Below are positions 13,001-28,000 of a stretch of DNA of 64,000 nt, piece by piece. The notes below the pieces were generated by a model. It searched no databases. It was given only the letters and a program-made list of their open reading frames with translations, and had not been told where the DNA came from. The position numbers and the translations under genes are program-made. Each line of letters starts with the position of its first letter. Positions within the stretch are counted from its first letter, which is position 1. Source of the DNA: Arion vulgaris (lineage: Eukaryota; Mollusca; Gastropoda; Stylommatophora; Arionidae); NCBI GenBank assembly GCA_020796225.1, contig CM036754.1, positions 65,402,000 through 65,465,999 of the forward strand, read 5' to 3'.

Positions 13001-16000
13001 GTCCTGTCATACCATCGCTGGTGGAGTATCCTGTGCAGGCATCTATTGATGAATGTCTGCAACTTTTTATGTCCCCTTTAGCTGTTCTCCATGTCTCTGC
13101 TCCAAACAGAAGGACAGCCTTGACATTTGAGTTAACAAACGTTACTTACCTTTTGATAAAAGTCATTAGCTTTGGCCATCTGTGCAGTAAAGATGGCGTC
13201 TATCTTTTTGGTGGTTGGTTCACTTGGATCATGTGCAGGGGACATCTGCCAGTAAATAGAAGTTCTTGAATTGCCATCCAGTTCTACAGTCATCCAAGCG
13301 CAGCATTTTGTGCCAACAGGTGTTTCACTCACTGCATCTGTAACACCTACGAAATCAAAAATGCAGCATTGTTTTATCAACTTCAATAGTTTGTTGTTGT
13401 TTGTTGTCTAAAGGAACAAACTGTGCATCATGGGAGACCCTTATTAAAAAACGAAGATGGAGGTGGATTGGGCATTATGTAGTATGCCGGTAGAGGCATT
13501 GGCTAGGACAGCTCTCCGGCAAATTTCATTTTGAAAGATTTAAAAATAAAATTCATAAAAATATATTTTTACCGTCTTCTAAGTTACAATGGGGACCTCG
13601 CGGTGCTGTGGAGTTCATGCACTGCTGCTGAGATCTTCCTGTGCAAGAAAGAGATTAGAGAACACATGACTATTCACCGAAGTGCAATGATGATGGTCCT
13701 ATCTCTCAATAAATCAATCAAAGAAAGTAAGATGAAATATTATGGCCAGGCATGGGAAACAGTTAGTGGAAAGTCGGAAAAATGACAACAATGGAAATCT
13801 CTTATGGAAGTTGTATTTGTCACAACGGGACATAAAGGGAATACAGACAGACTGTCTAAAGATGCTGATTGTACTGTTCTTTAGCAGTTAATACCTAATG
13901 TCAGAATCTGAAAGTGTTTTGTAACTGCTGAGTGCTGCTATAAACAGAATTTCTTATCGTTGGGTATTCTGGTAACAACTTTTCTCTCTCATTTTTCAGA
14001 TCTCATTAAGAAAAGAAGAATTTATAAGAAAGGTGCTCCATCAATATTTACTACATCACCATGTCATCATCAAATAGCTTGTCCTGAGCACAACTTTGCC
14101 ACTTTAACAGTCCTTTGGAATTTATCTCTCTCATATGCCAGATGTTCCGCCTCTGCAGCCTACATGCTCAAATGGTCTTCTCCAAACCTTCATGTCTTTT
14201 CACATATCCAAAATACTACAATTTTCTCTTTCTTATTTGCAACATCAGCCAGTTTTCTTTGATTTTGAATTATTTCTCGATAGATCTATTTGTTCTCTTT
14301 TCTGTCCATGATATACAGAGGACTTTTCTGTAATACTTATATTCAAAATCCCATTTATGTTTTTTCACTGCCTTGTTTTCCACAATTCTTCACTTTTGTA
14401 TCCTTTGGCTTCGCACCCATAAGTCCCCACCATTTACAAAGAAAGAAGGAAATCTGTCCTTGTCTGATCAACATTAACACATTATTTACAATGAAATCCA
14501 CATCCTTGTTTACGAGATTTCTAGGGGAACACCAAAAGTTGCAGACATTCATCAATACATGCATGCGCAGGATACTCAATCGTCAATGGTGTGACAAGAC
14601 TGCAAACAGGGATCTGTGGGATTGAGCAGGACAACAGCAGGTGGAACAAGAGATAAGGAGCAGAAGGTATAGATAGGACACACACTGAGGAAGACCTAGG
14701 AATACTTGGAGACGAGAGTTGGAGACAGAATGCAAGAATTGGGGAGAAAGTGGAGAGATCTGGAAAATATGGCCTTGGATCAGGGCTTAGAAGGCCTTGG
14801 TTGCAACCTATGCCTACCTAAGGGTGAAGAAAATCCCATCCATGTTTAATCAATAATTACTCACTAACCCTGTACAAGATATTGATGAAACCCACTAACC
14901 CTGTAAAGGAATTAAAGAAACCCACTGACCCTGTACAAGGTATTGATGAAACCCACTAACCCTGTAAAGGAATTAAAGAAACCCACTAACCCTGTACAAG
15001 GTATTGATGAAACCCACTAACCCTGTAAAGGAATTAAAGAAACCCACTAACCCTGTACAAGATATTGAAGAAACCCACTAACCCTGTACATGGTATTGAT
15101 GAAACCCACTAACCCTGTACAAGATATTGATGAAACCCACTAACCCTGTACATGGAATTGATGAAACCCACTAACCCTGTAAAGGAATTGAAGAAACCCA
15201 CTAACCCTGTACAAGGTATTGATGAAATCCACTAACCCTGTAAAGGAATTGAAGAAACCCACTAACCCTGTACAAGGTATTAATGAAACCCACTAACCCT
15301 GTAAAGGAATTGAAGAAAACCCTACATGCCAACCCTGTAGAAGGTATTAATGAAACCCACTAACCCTGTAAAGGAATTGAAGAAACCATAACCCTGTACA
15401 AGGTATTAATGAAACCCACTAACCCTGTACAAGATATTGATGAAAACCATCCTTCTTGCTGGTCTCAACAATAACACTATTCTTTCTGCTACCGCTTCCC
15501 ACAGCCTTGAGCCCATCCTCAGGTTCCTCATTATTATCCTCACGCACCGAGTCATTGTTTGTGAATAAAAGTGAGTTCAAGGTCACATTACTACCGTGAT
15601 GAAACTTGATCTGAAACATCCCTGTGGAATCAAAATCACAAAATTTGATTTTAATTAACTGATCAAATGAATTAACAAAGTCATTTTTCTAAAATATTCC
15701 CACAAAAGTACTACTTAACATAAAAGTTGTAACATTCATAGTAATAAATAATGTAAGATCAGACATCGGTAATGTAATATTGACAAAGCGGCGGAGAAGA
15801 TCATTAATGCCTTTGAATGCATTTGCAACAGCAGAGTACTTAGAATATCATGGACAGAGAAAAGAACACTTCTTCTGTTCTGCAATAGCTTGATATTAAA
15901 TAGAGGTGGCTATTAAAGAGCAAAAAAACCAAGGAAAATTAAATATTTCGGATACATCAAACAACATGAGTGCTTAGAGAAGATAATTTTGGAGGGAATG

Positions 16001-19000
16001 GTGCCTGGAAAAAAACTGAGAGAAAGACATAGAAGATGATGGGTGCAAGATGTCATTGATGATCTGAGAATGACTGCTGCTGACGCCGGTCAACTTGCAC
16101 AGAACAGAGAAGACTGCTGTCATGGGAGCCAAGTTCCGGAAGGGACAACCTACTTGATGATGATGATGATGAATGTAATAATAGAAATCAGTAATGTTAG
16201 ATTACAAATGATAGAATCGAGGGGAGACGAGACAGAGGAAGACAGAGAGAGAAAATTTTGGACAGCCTGACTTCATGGCATGGAAGAGCACCAACATCTG
16301 AAATGATAACAGACAAGGACAGAGATTTGTAGAGATCCATGATCACTTATGCCAGCCGGCACTGCACCTGATGATGATAAACGTTAGATCAGACACCACC
16401 AGTGTGGTGCCTGGGCCCACAAAGGAAGCAAACAACAGTACCACTGCGACCTACAAGGCATGTCGTAAAGGCGACTGATGTAGGACCTAGGAAAGTAAAT
16501 AAAATAGTAATAAAAAAGCATTGCAGAAATCGGATGTGCTGGTCTACTTCTAAGCGCATAACTGGCACAAAGTACAATTGCTCTTAGGCTCAGACACAGC
16601 CAGATCTAAATGGGTCTGATAACTGATGGGAAAATCCCTGACCTAGATCAGAACGGGGGCTGGAATTTATATATGTTTGATAGAATACTGCAAGCTTTTT
16701 TTGCAATTTTACTTAATTCTGTGAGTCTATGGTTATTTATTGGTGAAAAATATTCATAATATTGCTATTCCTTATTGATAAACTTAACTTGTTGCATAAT
16801 ATAACTTTGATTTAGCATGTTGTGTTGATTTTAAAATGAATTTGTCTATATACAAAAATACTGGAATGCGAGGTTATGTGGTGTAGTTGTGGTCTGATTT
16901 CCCATAATTCTTACCTGAGTCTTGAGGCCCATAAGTTTATAATTGGCTCTGATCCCATACAAATCACACAGAGTGGTCGATATGGAGCGTTTAATGAAGA
17001 AGAAGTAGAAAGAAGATCAGATATTAGAGTAATATCCATGAAAAGCACATACTGGAAAACTAAAAAGGTTAAAAGAGTAAGCAGACAGACAGTCTTACCC
17101 AGGTCACACATGGCATCAATAGAATCTGTGTCAGACTTCTGGAACAATGGTACACGATCTGACCTGGCTGGGCCCAGCTTGCCCCATGTATTCCTGTGTA
17201 GCAGACGCAATCAATAAAGTTACTTCTGTTGTCTATGCCTTTTTATTCTTAACACAGAAACATAAATAATTTGTTTCAAAAAATGTATTCTTTACAGGTG
17301 GGTCTCTATGGTGAAGTGGTTAAGATATTGTCTGTCATTTTGAAGGTTTGGGTTCAAATCCAGACCGAGTGACACATGCAATTTTTTCAAGAGATCCCTA
17401 GGATTATTGCTGGAGTTACATAGTTCATGCTTTGTGCAATACTTTCAGCAGATGAAGTGACATTTCTACTGACAGGGACTGAGCAATATGGGGAAGCTAG
17501 CTGCAATTAAGTCAATCCTTCGCTTTTAGATCCTAATTTTTAATTCTTTACAAATTTTGCTGTAAGGAACTGAGAACCTATGAGGAAGTCCAGAGCGCAA
17601 AGATGTTAATTCTAACCCGCTTTGATAGTCTACAACTTCTAACAACTTGATAGACTATGAAACGAGGACATCAGAAGCAGAGTAGGCATAACTTCATGCA
17701 CTGAATACATTGAAAGACAACAAATGCAGTGGTTTGGACATTTAATGAGAATGGAATATAACCAACCAACAATAACAGCATACAATAAAAAGAAATCAGG
17801 TAATAGAGCCAGTGGAAGACCAAGAAAAATGAGGATAGACAATATCAAGACCGCACTAAATAGACATGGGTATAACACAACAAGGGCAACTCATCTGGCC
17901 CTAGAGCGTAAATTAAAGCTTCCACTCCTACGCTTAACGGTAAGAGTGGAAAACCAACTTCATCATCCACCTGGGGATAGACAAGACAATTCAACAATGA
18001 TTTATTTTTCTTTGATAACAAGTAAAGAAGAGACATAAATGCAATCAAGTTCTGAGTGCCCTCTCTTTACAGACTTGACGAAATTGACCTTTGTCTTCTT
18101 CTTCTTCTAACCAGGGCTGCAAGTTTTCACTCTTGGGCAACCAATGCCAGTTTGTAGAATCTGCATGTGTTCTGTAATTGTGGAAGACTAGTGTAAAGGG
18201 TATTATGAACAGATAAGTGTGGTGGGAGGAGTTCTTGTCTAGCTTTATGTAGTCCAGGGCATTCAAGCAAGATATGCTGTACTGTCTCACATGAATAACT
18301 GCACTTTCTATAGTGTGTAGGTGAGTGGGGTTTATTCTGTGTAGATGGTAATTCAGTCCAACATGTCCTGTTCATAACTAAAAGATAGTGCACAAACTGA
18401 CCTAAAACAGAACTGTGGTAACACATCCAGAGTGGCACGATGTGACGAGTGGTTGAATACTGTAATCCTGCACATTAGGGAACGGCTCACTGGCTTTGCA
18501 TACTCAACATGTATGTCCCAGTAATCATGGGAATCAAAGACACCTGAAAGATCAAAGAATAAATACAAGTAAATATATCAATATAATTATTCCTCTTCTC
18601 CTTCTTCGAACGCTACACATCGACCACATGTTAACCACTCTTTGTGATTTGTATGTGATCTGAGCCTAAGAGCGATTGTACATTGTGCCAGTTATGCGCC
18701 TACAAGTAGACCAGCACATCCAATTTCTGCAACGTTTTTTTATTTACTAGGGTAGCTTACCTAGGTCCCAACCTCTGTCACCTCTTATGCACAATATATA
18801 TATATGAGACTGCAGTAAAACTATTTGATTGGCAAAACGCGTAATCACAAAGTACTGTAGTTTTACAAATTACAAAAACAATGACAAAATACAGCAACGT
18901 TTCGACCAACAAGGCCTTTATCAAGCAAGCGAACAACAGGAGTGACAAATTTTAAAAACAAATGGACGACCAAAAACAAACGTTTCTAATGAAAATCTGG

Positions 19001-22000
19001 AAATAAAAACCATTAGAAACGTTTGTTTTGGTCGTCCATTTCTTTTAATTTGTCACTCCTGTTGTTCGTTGCTGATAAAGGCCTTGTTGGTCAACGTTGT
19101 TATTTTGTCATTGTTTTGTAATTTGTAAAACTACAGTACTTGTTGATTACGTGTTTCACCTCTTATGACATGCTTTGTAGGTCACAGTGTTACAATTCTT
19201 TGCTCCCCTTGAGAGCCCCAGTGGAATCAATATAATAAAACGTATACGTTATAGCAGTGCTGTCCAACATGGTGCCCATTCATAACATCAATGGTGCATT
19301 TTTTTACTCCACCGACATAAGTGCTAATCAGATTTCAGGAAAATAAACTATTTTTCAGTTTTTTCCTAGCACTCACATAAACATGATTTTTTCGCTTTTG
19401 CAGTCTAGTTTTATTTCGTAACCATTCTACTGTCTCCTAATCCCACATTTTTGCTTCTTTTATGGAGAAGCATCTGCATCTTAACTATAATAATATTCTA
19501 AGGAACCCTTTATACATCAAGGTATACGCCCGAGTGGTTACCGGGGCCCAAAATTGGGGTGTAAAGAATAGAGCCACTGTTACCTGCCACGCATGTCGTA
19601 AGAGCGACTAAGGAGGTTTGGCTGAAATCGGATGCATGTGTCCTAAACTTGTAGAAGTCTATGCGTTTAGGGGCCTACCAAACCAATATGCAACGTATAC
19701 ACGTTCTTGGCAAAGATCAAACATATCACAAAGAGTGATTAAAATTGTTCGTAAAGAACAAACGCAAAGAAGAAGAAGAAGACATCAAGGTATATTGGTT
19801 AATTGGTTAGGCCTGTAGTTTTCATTTACCTTCGGCACATGATGGGTGATGTGGTCAACATCACGCTGGCCGCCTTCCCAGTGCTTTTCCTGGTACCCAA
19901 TTAAGGTTGGGTTAACCTGAGGGTCATTACGGTTTGAAAAATATTCCACATCTACTGTGTAATTGAACCTGGACCTATAGCGTAACTCCTTGTGGATCAA
20001 ACGCTATATTACACTATGCTCAAGGTGCCTCTTTTTCTGCCTGACGCCGAAAAGGCAAAACAGGGAAAATGGATGGATGGATGGATGGATGGATGGATGG
20101 ATGGATGGATGGATGGGTGGGTGGATGTATGGATGGATGGATGGGTGGATGGATGGATAGATATACTCAGAAACTGATTTAGAATAAGGCATGCAAATTA
20201 CACTGTGTTACCTGTATCTAAGATCTCCAACTCAGGATCTGCAGATGTACGGCCATGGTTAAGTAACTCATCATACGGAAACTGTGCATGAGGGTATCTG
20301 TACATAGCCTTCATATACGTATGTTTAGGCGTATTGTCCATATAATAGTACAACTCTTTCACATCCTCTCCATGATTTCCCTAATTTGCAAAAATAAATT
20401 TAAGAAGAAAGTAAAAACATATGTCAAACATTGATAAAATGTTAAATGCCAAACAGTGATGAAGAAATTGGTAAATGTATCACCCTCCACATTAGCCTAC
20501 CTTATCGTGGTTGACATCTCATACCTACTCTCGTGTTTTCATACTCAGTGACTTCATGAATATGATTAGTAAAGTCAAATCAGGAATGGTGAGATGAAAC
20601 TGGGTGGAGGTACTTGTACAGACAGGGATCAGAGAAATCACCTTGATTTTTGTCCCTGGGCAGGCAGGATCTGGGTTAATGAACGAGCTGATAGATTGGC
20701 TGGCATGGCTACGATATCAGAGGACACTGCAATGGACCGAAATAACATTCTTAAAAAAAACATGAGAGATTTTTTCCGAATAGAGGAGTTTCAAGGTTGT
20801 GAATCCACTCGCTGACTATATTGAGAGAGATAGGTGTCGATATTGGTACAGCCGAAAAAACAATATACCAAATATGCAAAAAGCTGGACACTGCTGGATT
20901 TGTTAAGGTGGAGATGGACATGTGGACATGTTCAGAGTGCTATGATGATAGTTCTCATATAACTGATTAGCCTACCTTATCGCGGTTGAAGGGTTTGTAT
21001 GCCTTGATGATTCTTCAGACTATGTCGGCACGAGTCTAACTCCTGGCAGGTCTAACAAACAGAACAGACTGAAGGAGAAGGGAGCACGATGGGGTCCCAT
21101 ATGGTGGATTGCAGAACCGACCACAAATGGTAAATGCTCTGGATGCAACTAGCCCACCCCACAGCTATGAGACAAATTGCAGTTCTCTCTCTCTCTCAGT
21201 TGAGGAGGATATCTTTTTCTTTTTTGTTTTCTACTTCAAAGGCACTTATGGGTCTGCCTGGAGTGCTACGGCATCAATTTGGTAGCCAATGACTAAGCAC
21301 CTATGGGTCTGCCTGGAGTGCTATGAGGTCAGTTCAGCAACCAATGACTGAGCACCTATGGGTCTGTCTTGAACACTACGACATCAGTTCGGTAGCCAAT
21401 GACTGAGCACCTATGGGTCTGCCTGGAGAGCTACAACATCAGTTCGGTAGCCAATGACTGAGCACCTATGGGTCTGACTGGAGTGCTACTGAAAAAGGAG
21501 GGTTCAGTTTCTTGTCCGTTGCTTTATAAAAGGTGTAGTTCCATTTCAGGTCCATTGTATTCCTAGTAACATGATGCTATCATTTATTATTATTCCTCCT
21601 ATTCCCATCAGGGTGATTATAGTAGTTGTTGTTCAACGTAGGACGAGACGACATGTATTAATATAATGAACAAAGATTCATTTATATATCTTCATATATT
21701 TAATGATGTTCTACCTGCAGCCTAAAACACATCTCGTCGGTATTAATTCTGCAAGTCAAGTCCTATTCTCTGTTTTCTAGCAACAGTTACTAAATCGTCA
21801 CTATTTTACTACACAAAAGCGCATGTTCAGAGTTATGTGTTGCACCTACATAGAGTGCAACACATAGTCTCAACTATTAAATAATCTAATTATACTACAC
21901 TAACTATCTGGCTAACTGTCCATTCCTCCGCTGCCATCTGGGGAACTATGACACCCCCTGGAGACCTCGCATCGCCTCGATGGCGAAATGCCAAGAAAAA

Positions 22001-25000
22001 TCGCATAGGTAGTGTTCAGTAGGGTGATTAGAGTGGTGAGAGCTGAAAGGGAACTAGTCACCTCACGTGTTAACGTGGCTCCACAACAACTAACTATAAC
22101 AGCCAACCATGGTCGAAAAGAAAAAGAAAATCCTTGCGGATCTCAGGAAGACCCAGCTGAACGAGCTAAATGGGAACTAGTCACCACACGTCGTTGAACG
22201 GACTGTCAACTGGTCATAGGTGACCATGGCTAATTCAACAGTAAACCCTTGGTTTGTGCTGAAACCATAGTAATAGAGAAGCACAGCATTACATAAATTA
22301 ATGATCTGGAAAATAAGGCCTATTGACCGGACCACCCAACAGCATAACACTTGGCCAATGTGAGGTGGCTGTACTGAGACATCCATTCCTCACATGAGGT
22401 AGTATGGGTTTGATGGCAGCTTGCATCAGTATGTCACTATCACTATGTCTTTCTTGCATGTCAGAGTCTTGTCACATTATCTGAAATCTCAAACAAAAAA
22501 ACAAGTTACAAATCAAAACCCAAAAAGGGAAAAAACATATATATAACGTTAAACTTTTCACGTTATATGTCCTCAACTAGGTAATATCAACCAACCCCCA
22601 ATGCCCAGGAAATAATGAACTCCCAAGATTTAACATATTACCAACAAATATGGAACAACATATATATGATGCCTAATAGCCAACATCATATATTAATATC
22701 AACCAACCCCCAATCCTGGGGCATAAATAATCCCAGAATCAAAATACTCAGATCGACATCATATAACCATGTCTAGCAATGAACGGTGAAAAGTTAATGT
22801 GTGCCATCAACATCAACCGACCTCTGTGAGCTAATTATAATCAGCCTCCCTGTAGCAGAGGAAGGGATCCTAACGATAACATCAATGCTCCTTTTTTCAT
22901 CTTAGAGCCGCAATGAAAGAAGTTCACAACGTCGCATAATAAACATCCATATCACAATAAAAAAACAATGCAAATATTTTCCATAAAATTTCTTCCAAAC
23001 ATGTGGAGGATATAATATAACCCACCTGGGCTATTGATCATCCACCCTCAACCCCAAAGAACACCTCCAAACAGTATACAAATTCAATTTACATAATAAA
23101 TCCTCACCAAGGGAATCGCTATCATAATTACTAATACCTAAGTCGCATCTATGTTAAACACAATTTTTATACTCTCATTTATTTTCTGCCAGCCAATGTC
23201 CAAGACATTTTCATTATCCCAAGAAAATCACCCCAAAGGAATAAAGGAACAATCCCAAATATTTTACATCCTTGGCACAAACAAAAATCAAACATATCCA
23301 ATATTTGAGTGCAAATTATAAAACAACCATGGATCAAAGTATCACCATACAACCAGGGAACCCTCATGGAACTCAAAGAATTCCAAAGCAATTTGCTTAT
23401 TTGGCACAAAATCGGATAACTGCAATACATGAGGTAGTACAATCCATATTCCCATACCCAGGGACTTGTCCAAAACTCAAATATCCTTGTGGTTTAAAAT
23501 TATCCTCGACATATCTATCACCATCCACCCCTCCATTTCCCAGGATCCCAATAAAAACCTAGGCCAGGTGTGGGCAGCTCTCGTGTTCAATGCGGTATCG
23601 TCGAAACCACATGAATCATGTTTGTACTCGACATGGTCAAATATCTTTCCCACGGGACCATCCCTGGGAGCACTGCTAACGATATCACGTGTGCCATCCC
23701 CACAATGTATACTCTGAAAGATATTGTCAAGAACAACAAAGACCCCCAGCATGAAATAGAGAAGGCCAGGACTATGTCCTTGCTCGTAAATTGAAAGATG
23801 CAACCCTTGCAAACCATGCCGATGTAACATTCAGGGCCTAGCAATAAAAATAGTATCAAGAAACCAATTACCACAGTATTCCATCGCAACAGCTTGGTCA
23901 TGGAATGGACAGAATACTTCCCTCAAAATGACGCATTGTTTATGTTATTAAGAAACTTCCGTTCAAATTGCACAACTTTTTGCACATCAGAACCAGATCG
24001 TACTGGATCTGATGGTGACCAGATTTGAAAATCAAAACTAACATTGCAGTTCATATTTAGTTCATAATCTGAGTTTCGGGATTTGGCATCTGTCCTATAC
24101 ATTTTCGAACTTATTGCTAGTGAGGTGCATTTATTTTACCACCACTGTCTACTGGGGGTTACCACTAGCAGTATGCACGTAGGCACACTCGCTGGATCCT
24201 GAAATTTTTATATCGTTATCGTTGAACTCATCCTCAGGGATCTCAATTACTCGTTTTGTCGTTGAAGTATCACTGGGACAAGATATCTTTAGTTGATTAT
24301 TCTCCTGTTTTAAATTATCTGCAGGATCTCTTCTAAATATAGATTTAGGCCACCTTTCTTTCCTCCGCACTCTCTCAGACTGACCGCTACGGTCAGCACA
24401 CTTTCTAAATATACACTTCCTACTATTTTTGTCCACTGAAGCTTGTTTAAATTTTTTGAAGTAACCGGGACTGTCTTGTGATTTCCTCGCCGTTTGACTT
24501 TGATTTAACATTGTTTATTTTACTGGAACTTGTTTTAGTAGTAATATAACATGTCTTGATTGCATTCACGTTCTTTGACACAACGCATGGTGTACCGTGA
24601 GGGTGGAGTATAGGATTTTCATCCTTGCTAAATTTCGATTGCTGAAAATTTACAGAACTGAAATTACCTATCTGTCGGTCGTTGACGTGGGGGGGACTTT
24701 TCAGAGGGTGGCGCAGCGCTTGTAGGTTCCGCCATCTGTTTCTCACCTGATGCACCAGCGACCTCCTGCATTTCAGCTTCCTCCTGCTCATGTCCCATAT
24801 TGTCAAGCAAGCTGTAATTTTCTCTACCGATATCCTCATGTATATCCTGCTCTACAATTGTCTCACAGATGAAAGACTCATTCCCCATCTGGATTTCCTG
24901 AAATTTTGCTTCCACTATCAAGGGAGGGTCTGTTAAAACATAAGGCTCATTATCGGGCCAATTGACAACGGATTCGACTGTATTGCTAATTTGAGAAGTA

Positions 25001-28000
25001 ACCACTTCTACACAGGAAAACTGTAATAAGAAGTTTGGTTCTTCACATGTCACATCGTCGGATGATATCAAAGCAATGGGATCAATATTGGACCACTCCA
25101 CCAAAGATTCCATTGTATCGCAATCTTTAGAATCAATCTCCTCTACACATGAAAAATGTAGAAATAAATTCGGCTCTGCATCTGAATCTTTAATAACTGA
25201 AATCAAATCGTGATTTTCCTCACCAGGAAAATCTAATAAAAATTAGGCATGGTACTTAACCCATCAACATCAGAAACAATCAAATTATATTGTTTCGTCT
25301 GGCGCTTGCCATCTGAAACTGGTAAAGAATTCTGAAGCTCATTCGACTCACCACCGAGTAAATCATAACAATTAAATCCTGGTATCAGGCAGCTGCCTAT
25401 TGATACAGAGGGACTAATGGGGGAGAAATGCTGCTCCTCTTGCCCTTCATCCCCAAGCACATCATATGTGTCAATGGTCTGGTTTTCCTGAGCCATGCCC
25501 CTGGGTTGAGCGCCCCGTCTTATGTCTTGGCTGTGGAGAGAAGAACAATCAAAATAGCCCCCAAATTTTCTTCCTATGGCGCCTCGTGGAACCCTGTAGG
25601 CGATTCTGCGGACGAAAACCATTCTTGACAGAATGAGGTGTGATGGGGAGGGGTCTGGCAGGGTTTGGGCAGCGTATTCAGAGCGGCGTTCCGCCACCTT
25701 GATTCCAGGACGTCCATACGACGATGCATCACAGAAATGGTATGGGCGTCTGACGCGGGAATGGGACTGCGCTCCCATCGTATGGCCGCATCACGAACCT
25801 GTAGGAAAGTCGTAGGCGGAAACTGCTCTATTTTTTCCAATAAGACGGTCTTACACAGGCGATCTCGCAATGAATCGACAAAACGGTCGCGTAATAACTG
25901 GAGGTCCATCACCGCCTGTCCTTCCTCTTTCTGTGCTGCGGTGATCTTAGCATATATATCAGCCAAGCGATGAGAATAATCGCGGCATGATTCCCCGGCC
26001 ATTTGGGACGCCCTATAAAATACAGAAAAGAGCTCAGTGAGCGACCTGTTGTCGCCATACAACCTGACCATTGTCATCAATAATTGCTCAGGGTCTTGTA
26101 TGGTGAGCATCTGGATTTGTAGCTCACTTCGGACGGAGGGCCCACACATTGTCCAGGGTGGTATACAGTTTATCTTCACCCGTTAGTCCGTAAAGTCTCC
26201 AATAAGAGCGTACGCTCCTGGCAAACTCCTCTATGGAGGGCCCGTCACCATCACTGAATGTACTCAAGGTGATCCCAGGATAATCCTGTGGCGCCGGCCC
26301 CCACCGCGCCTCTACATCTAACCATGACCTCCCCTGTCATACCTATGACCATCATAAATATGACGCAATGCGATAGAAATATAGCAATACAAATTAAGAC
26401 CAAACGATACAATTGCCAGAAAATATAACCTGAAACACCAATAGTCAACCAGATGTTATATAATTAAGTAGTAATGATCATATACGTAAAAAAAATGCAT
26501 ATTCATATCTAGCAAGCAATGTGCGTAAATTGAATAAGAAAGATATACTCACGATGCAATTAATGCCATATAATATGATGTAAGAAAAACTGATAACATA
26601 ATGTTCATAAATGTTCAACGCTATAGAAGTCACAAATCAGTCTCCATCCTGGGTAAGGGACACCACTGTACACGGTATCCAGAACTATAACTGTAGACCT
26701 CATAAAGACAGTTATTAGATACAACCAAACGAACAATGGAGACTATATAATCCAGGTTCACATCCCAGAGTACATGCACCAGTGAGAGGCTGGCATAGCT
26801 CACTTCCATTGCAGGAACCTAATTTGTTACATAACAGTCCGTAAATATTTTCCAGACAATCCTTTTCTGAACAATGTAATCCTCTGAATTCGGTCTTAAA
26901 AGTGTGATGACCAATTGCGCTGTTGCGAGTGCAGAATGCTGGCTTTAGTGTCATAACTGATTTGCAGCAGTAGCGTTGGCTAGACTCATCGACATGCACG
27001 TGTATTCGTAAAGACCAAGGGACACACAAAATGCAGTCTGCTCTATATCACTTGTATCCATGGCTACCTGATAATATTCAACTATGCAATCATAATCACG
27101 GACATGACATGTAAAGAGGCGTGTACACAGTACATCATTGTAAGAACGACCCATACCACAGTTCCTGACTAGCGAAATGCATCGTTGCCCCCCATGAATA
27201 ATATACACCAGGCAAACCATAAATGAGCAGGTCAGGTCGAGCTATCTCCGGGAGTTTGGTAAGAATTGATATCAAAATCAGTCCTCTGTACAAGAATAAA
27301 AACAGTATTTCGTCCTTAGGTGATTAATTGAAGAATAAGTAGTTAACGTAGATGATCCGGACCGGGGAATACACGCCGGTCGCCCAGTCGTAATGAAGGG
27401 CTAAGAAAGGACTAACGTAGGATGATGACTAACGTTCCTAGATGGTTGATTGAAGAATTAAAGTGCCTGACGTATAAGATCCATTTTGAAGCAGAGCGGA
27501 AAGAGCCGTGTAAATAAGTATCAAAAAGTAATAAGTACTCACTCAATTCTGGTCCATGAATAGCTGAAAAAAGGGCCGATGTTGTTTCACCCTGACACCA
27601 CTTCTGTTGTAGGGCCCCCCCCGGTAGAGATGCTGTGGCTGATATTGATTGGGTGGACCTTCTGATTATAATATAGTGAACGATATAAAACTGTCACAAT
27701 ATAATGAACAATATTGTTTAGTTCCATTTATATTTATTTGTGATGTTGGTCGGACACAAACATAGAATACGTTTCTCCTGTCCAATGTTGTCTCCCAGTC
27801 CGTTTGTTTACTCTGGCAACCGTTGCATGATGCTATCATTTATTATTATTCCTCCTATTCCCCATCAGGGGTGATTATAGTAGTTGTTGTTCAACGTAGG
27901 ACGAGACGACATGTATTAATATAATGAACAAAGATTCATTTATATATCTTCATATATTTAATGATGTTTCTACCTTGCAGCCTAAAACACATCGTCGTAT

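Noticed and set aside
17724..18038. Open frame of 104 codons starting [12 protein letters not shown]
   Set aside because: A decayed LINE reverse-transcriptase tail, also present elsewhere in the window; not a host gene.
23272..23717. Plus-strand open frames inside the LTR element
   Set aside because: No protein resemblance; the element's other frames are all on the minus strand.
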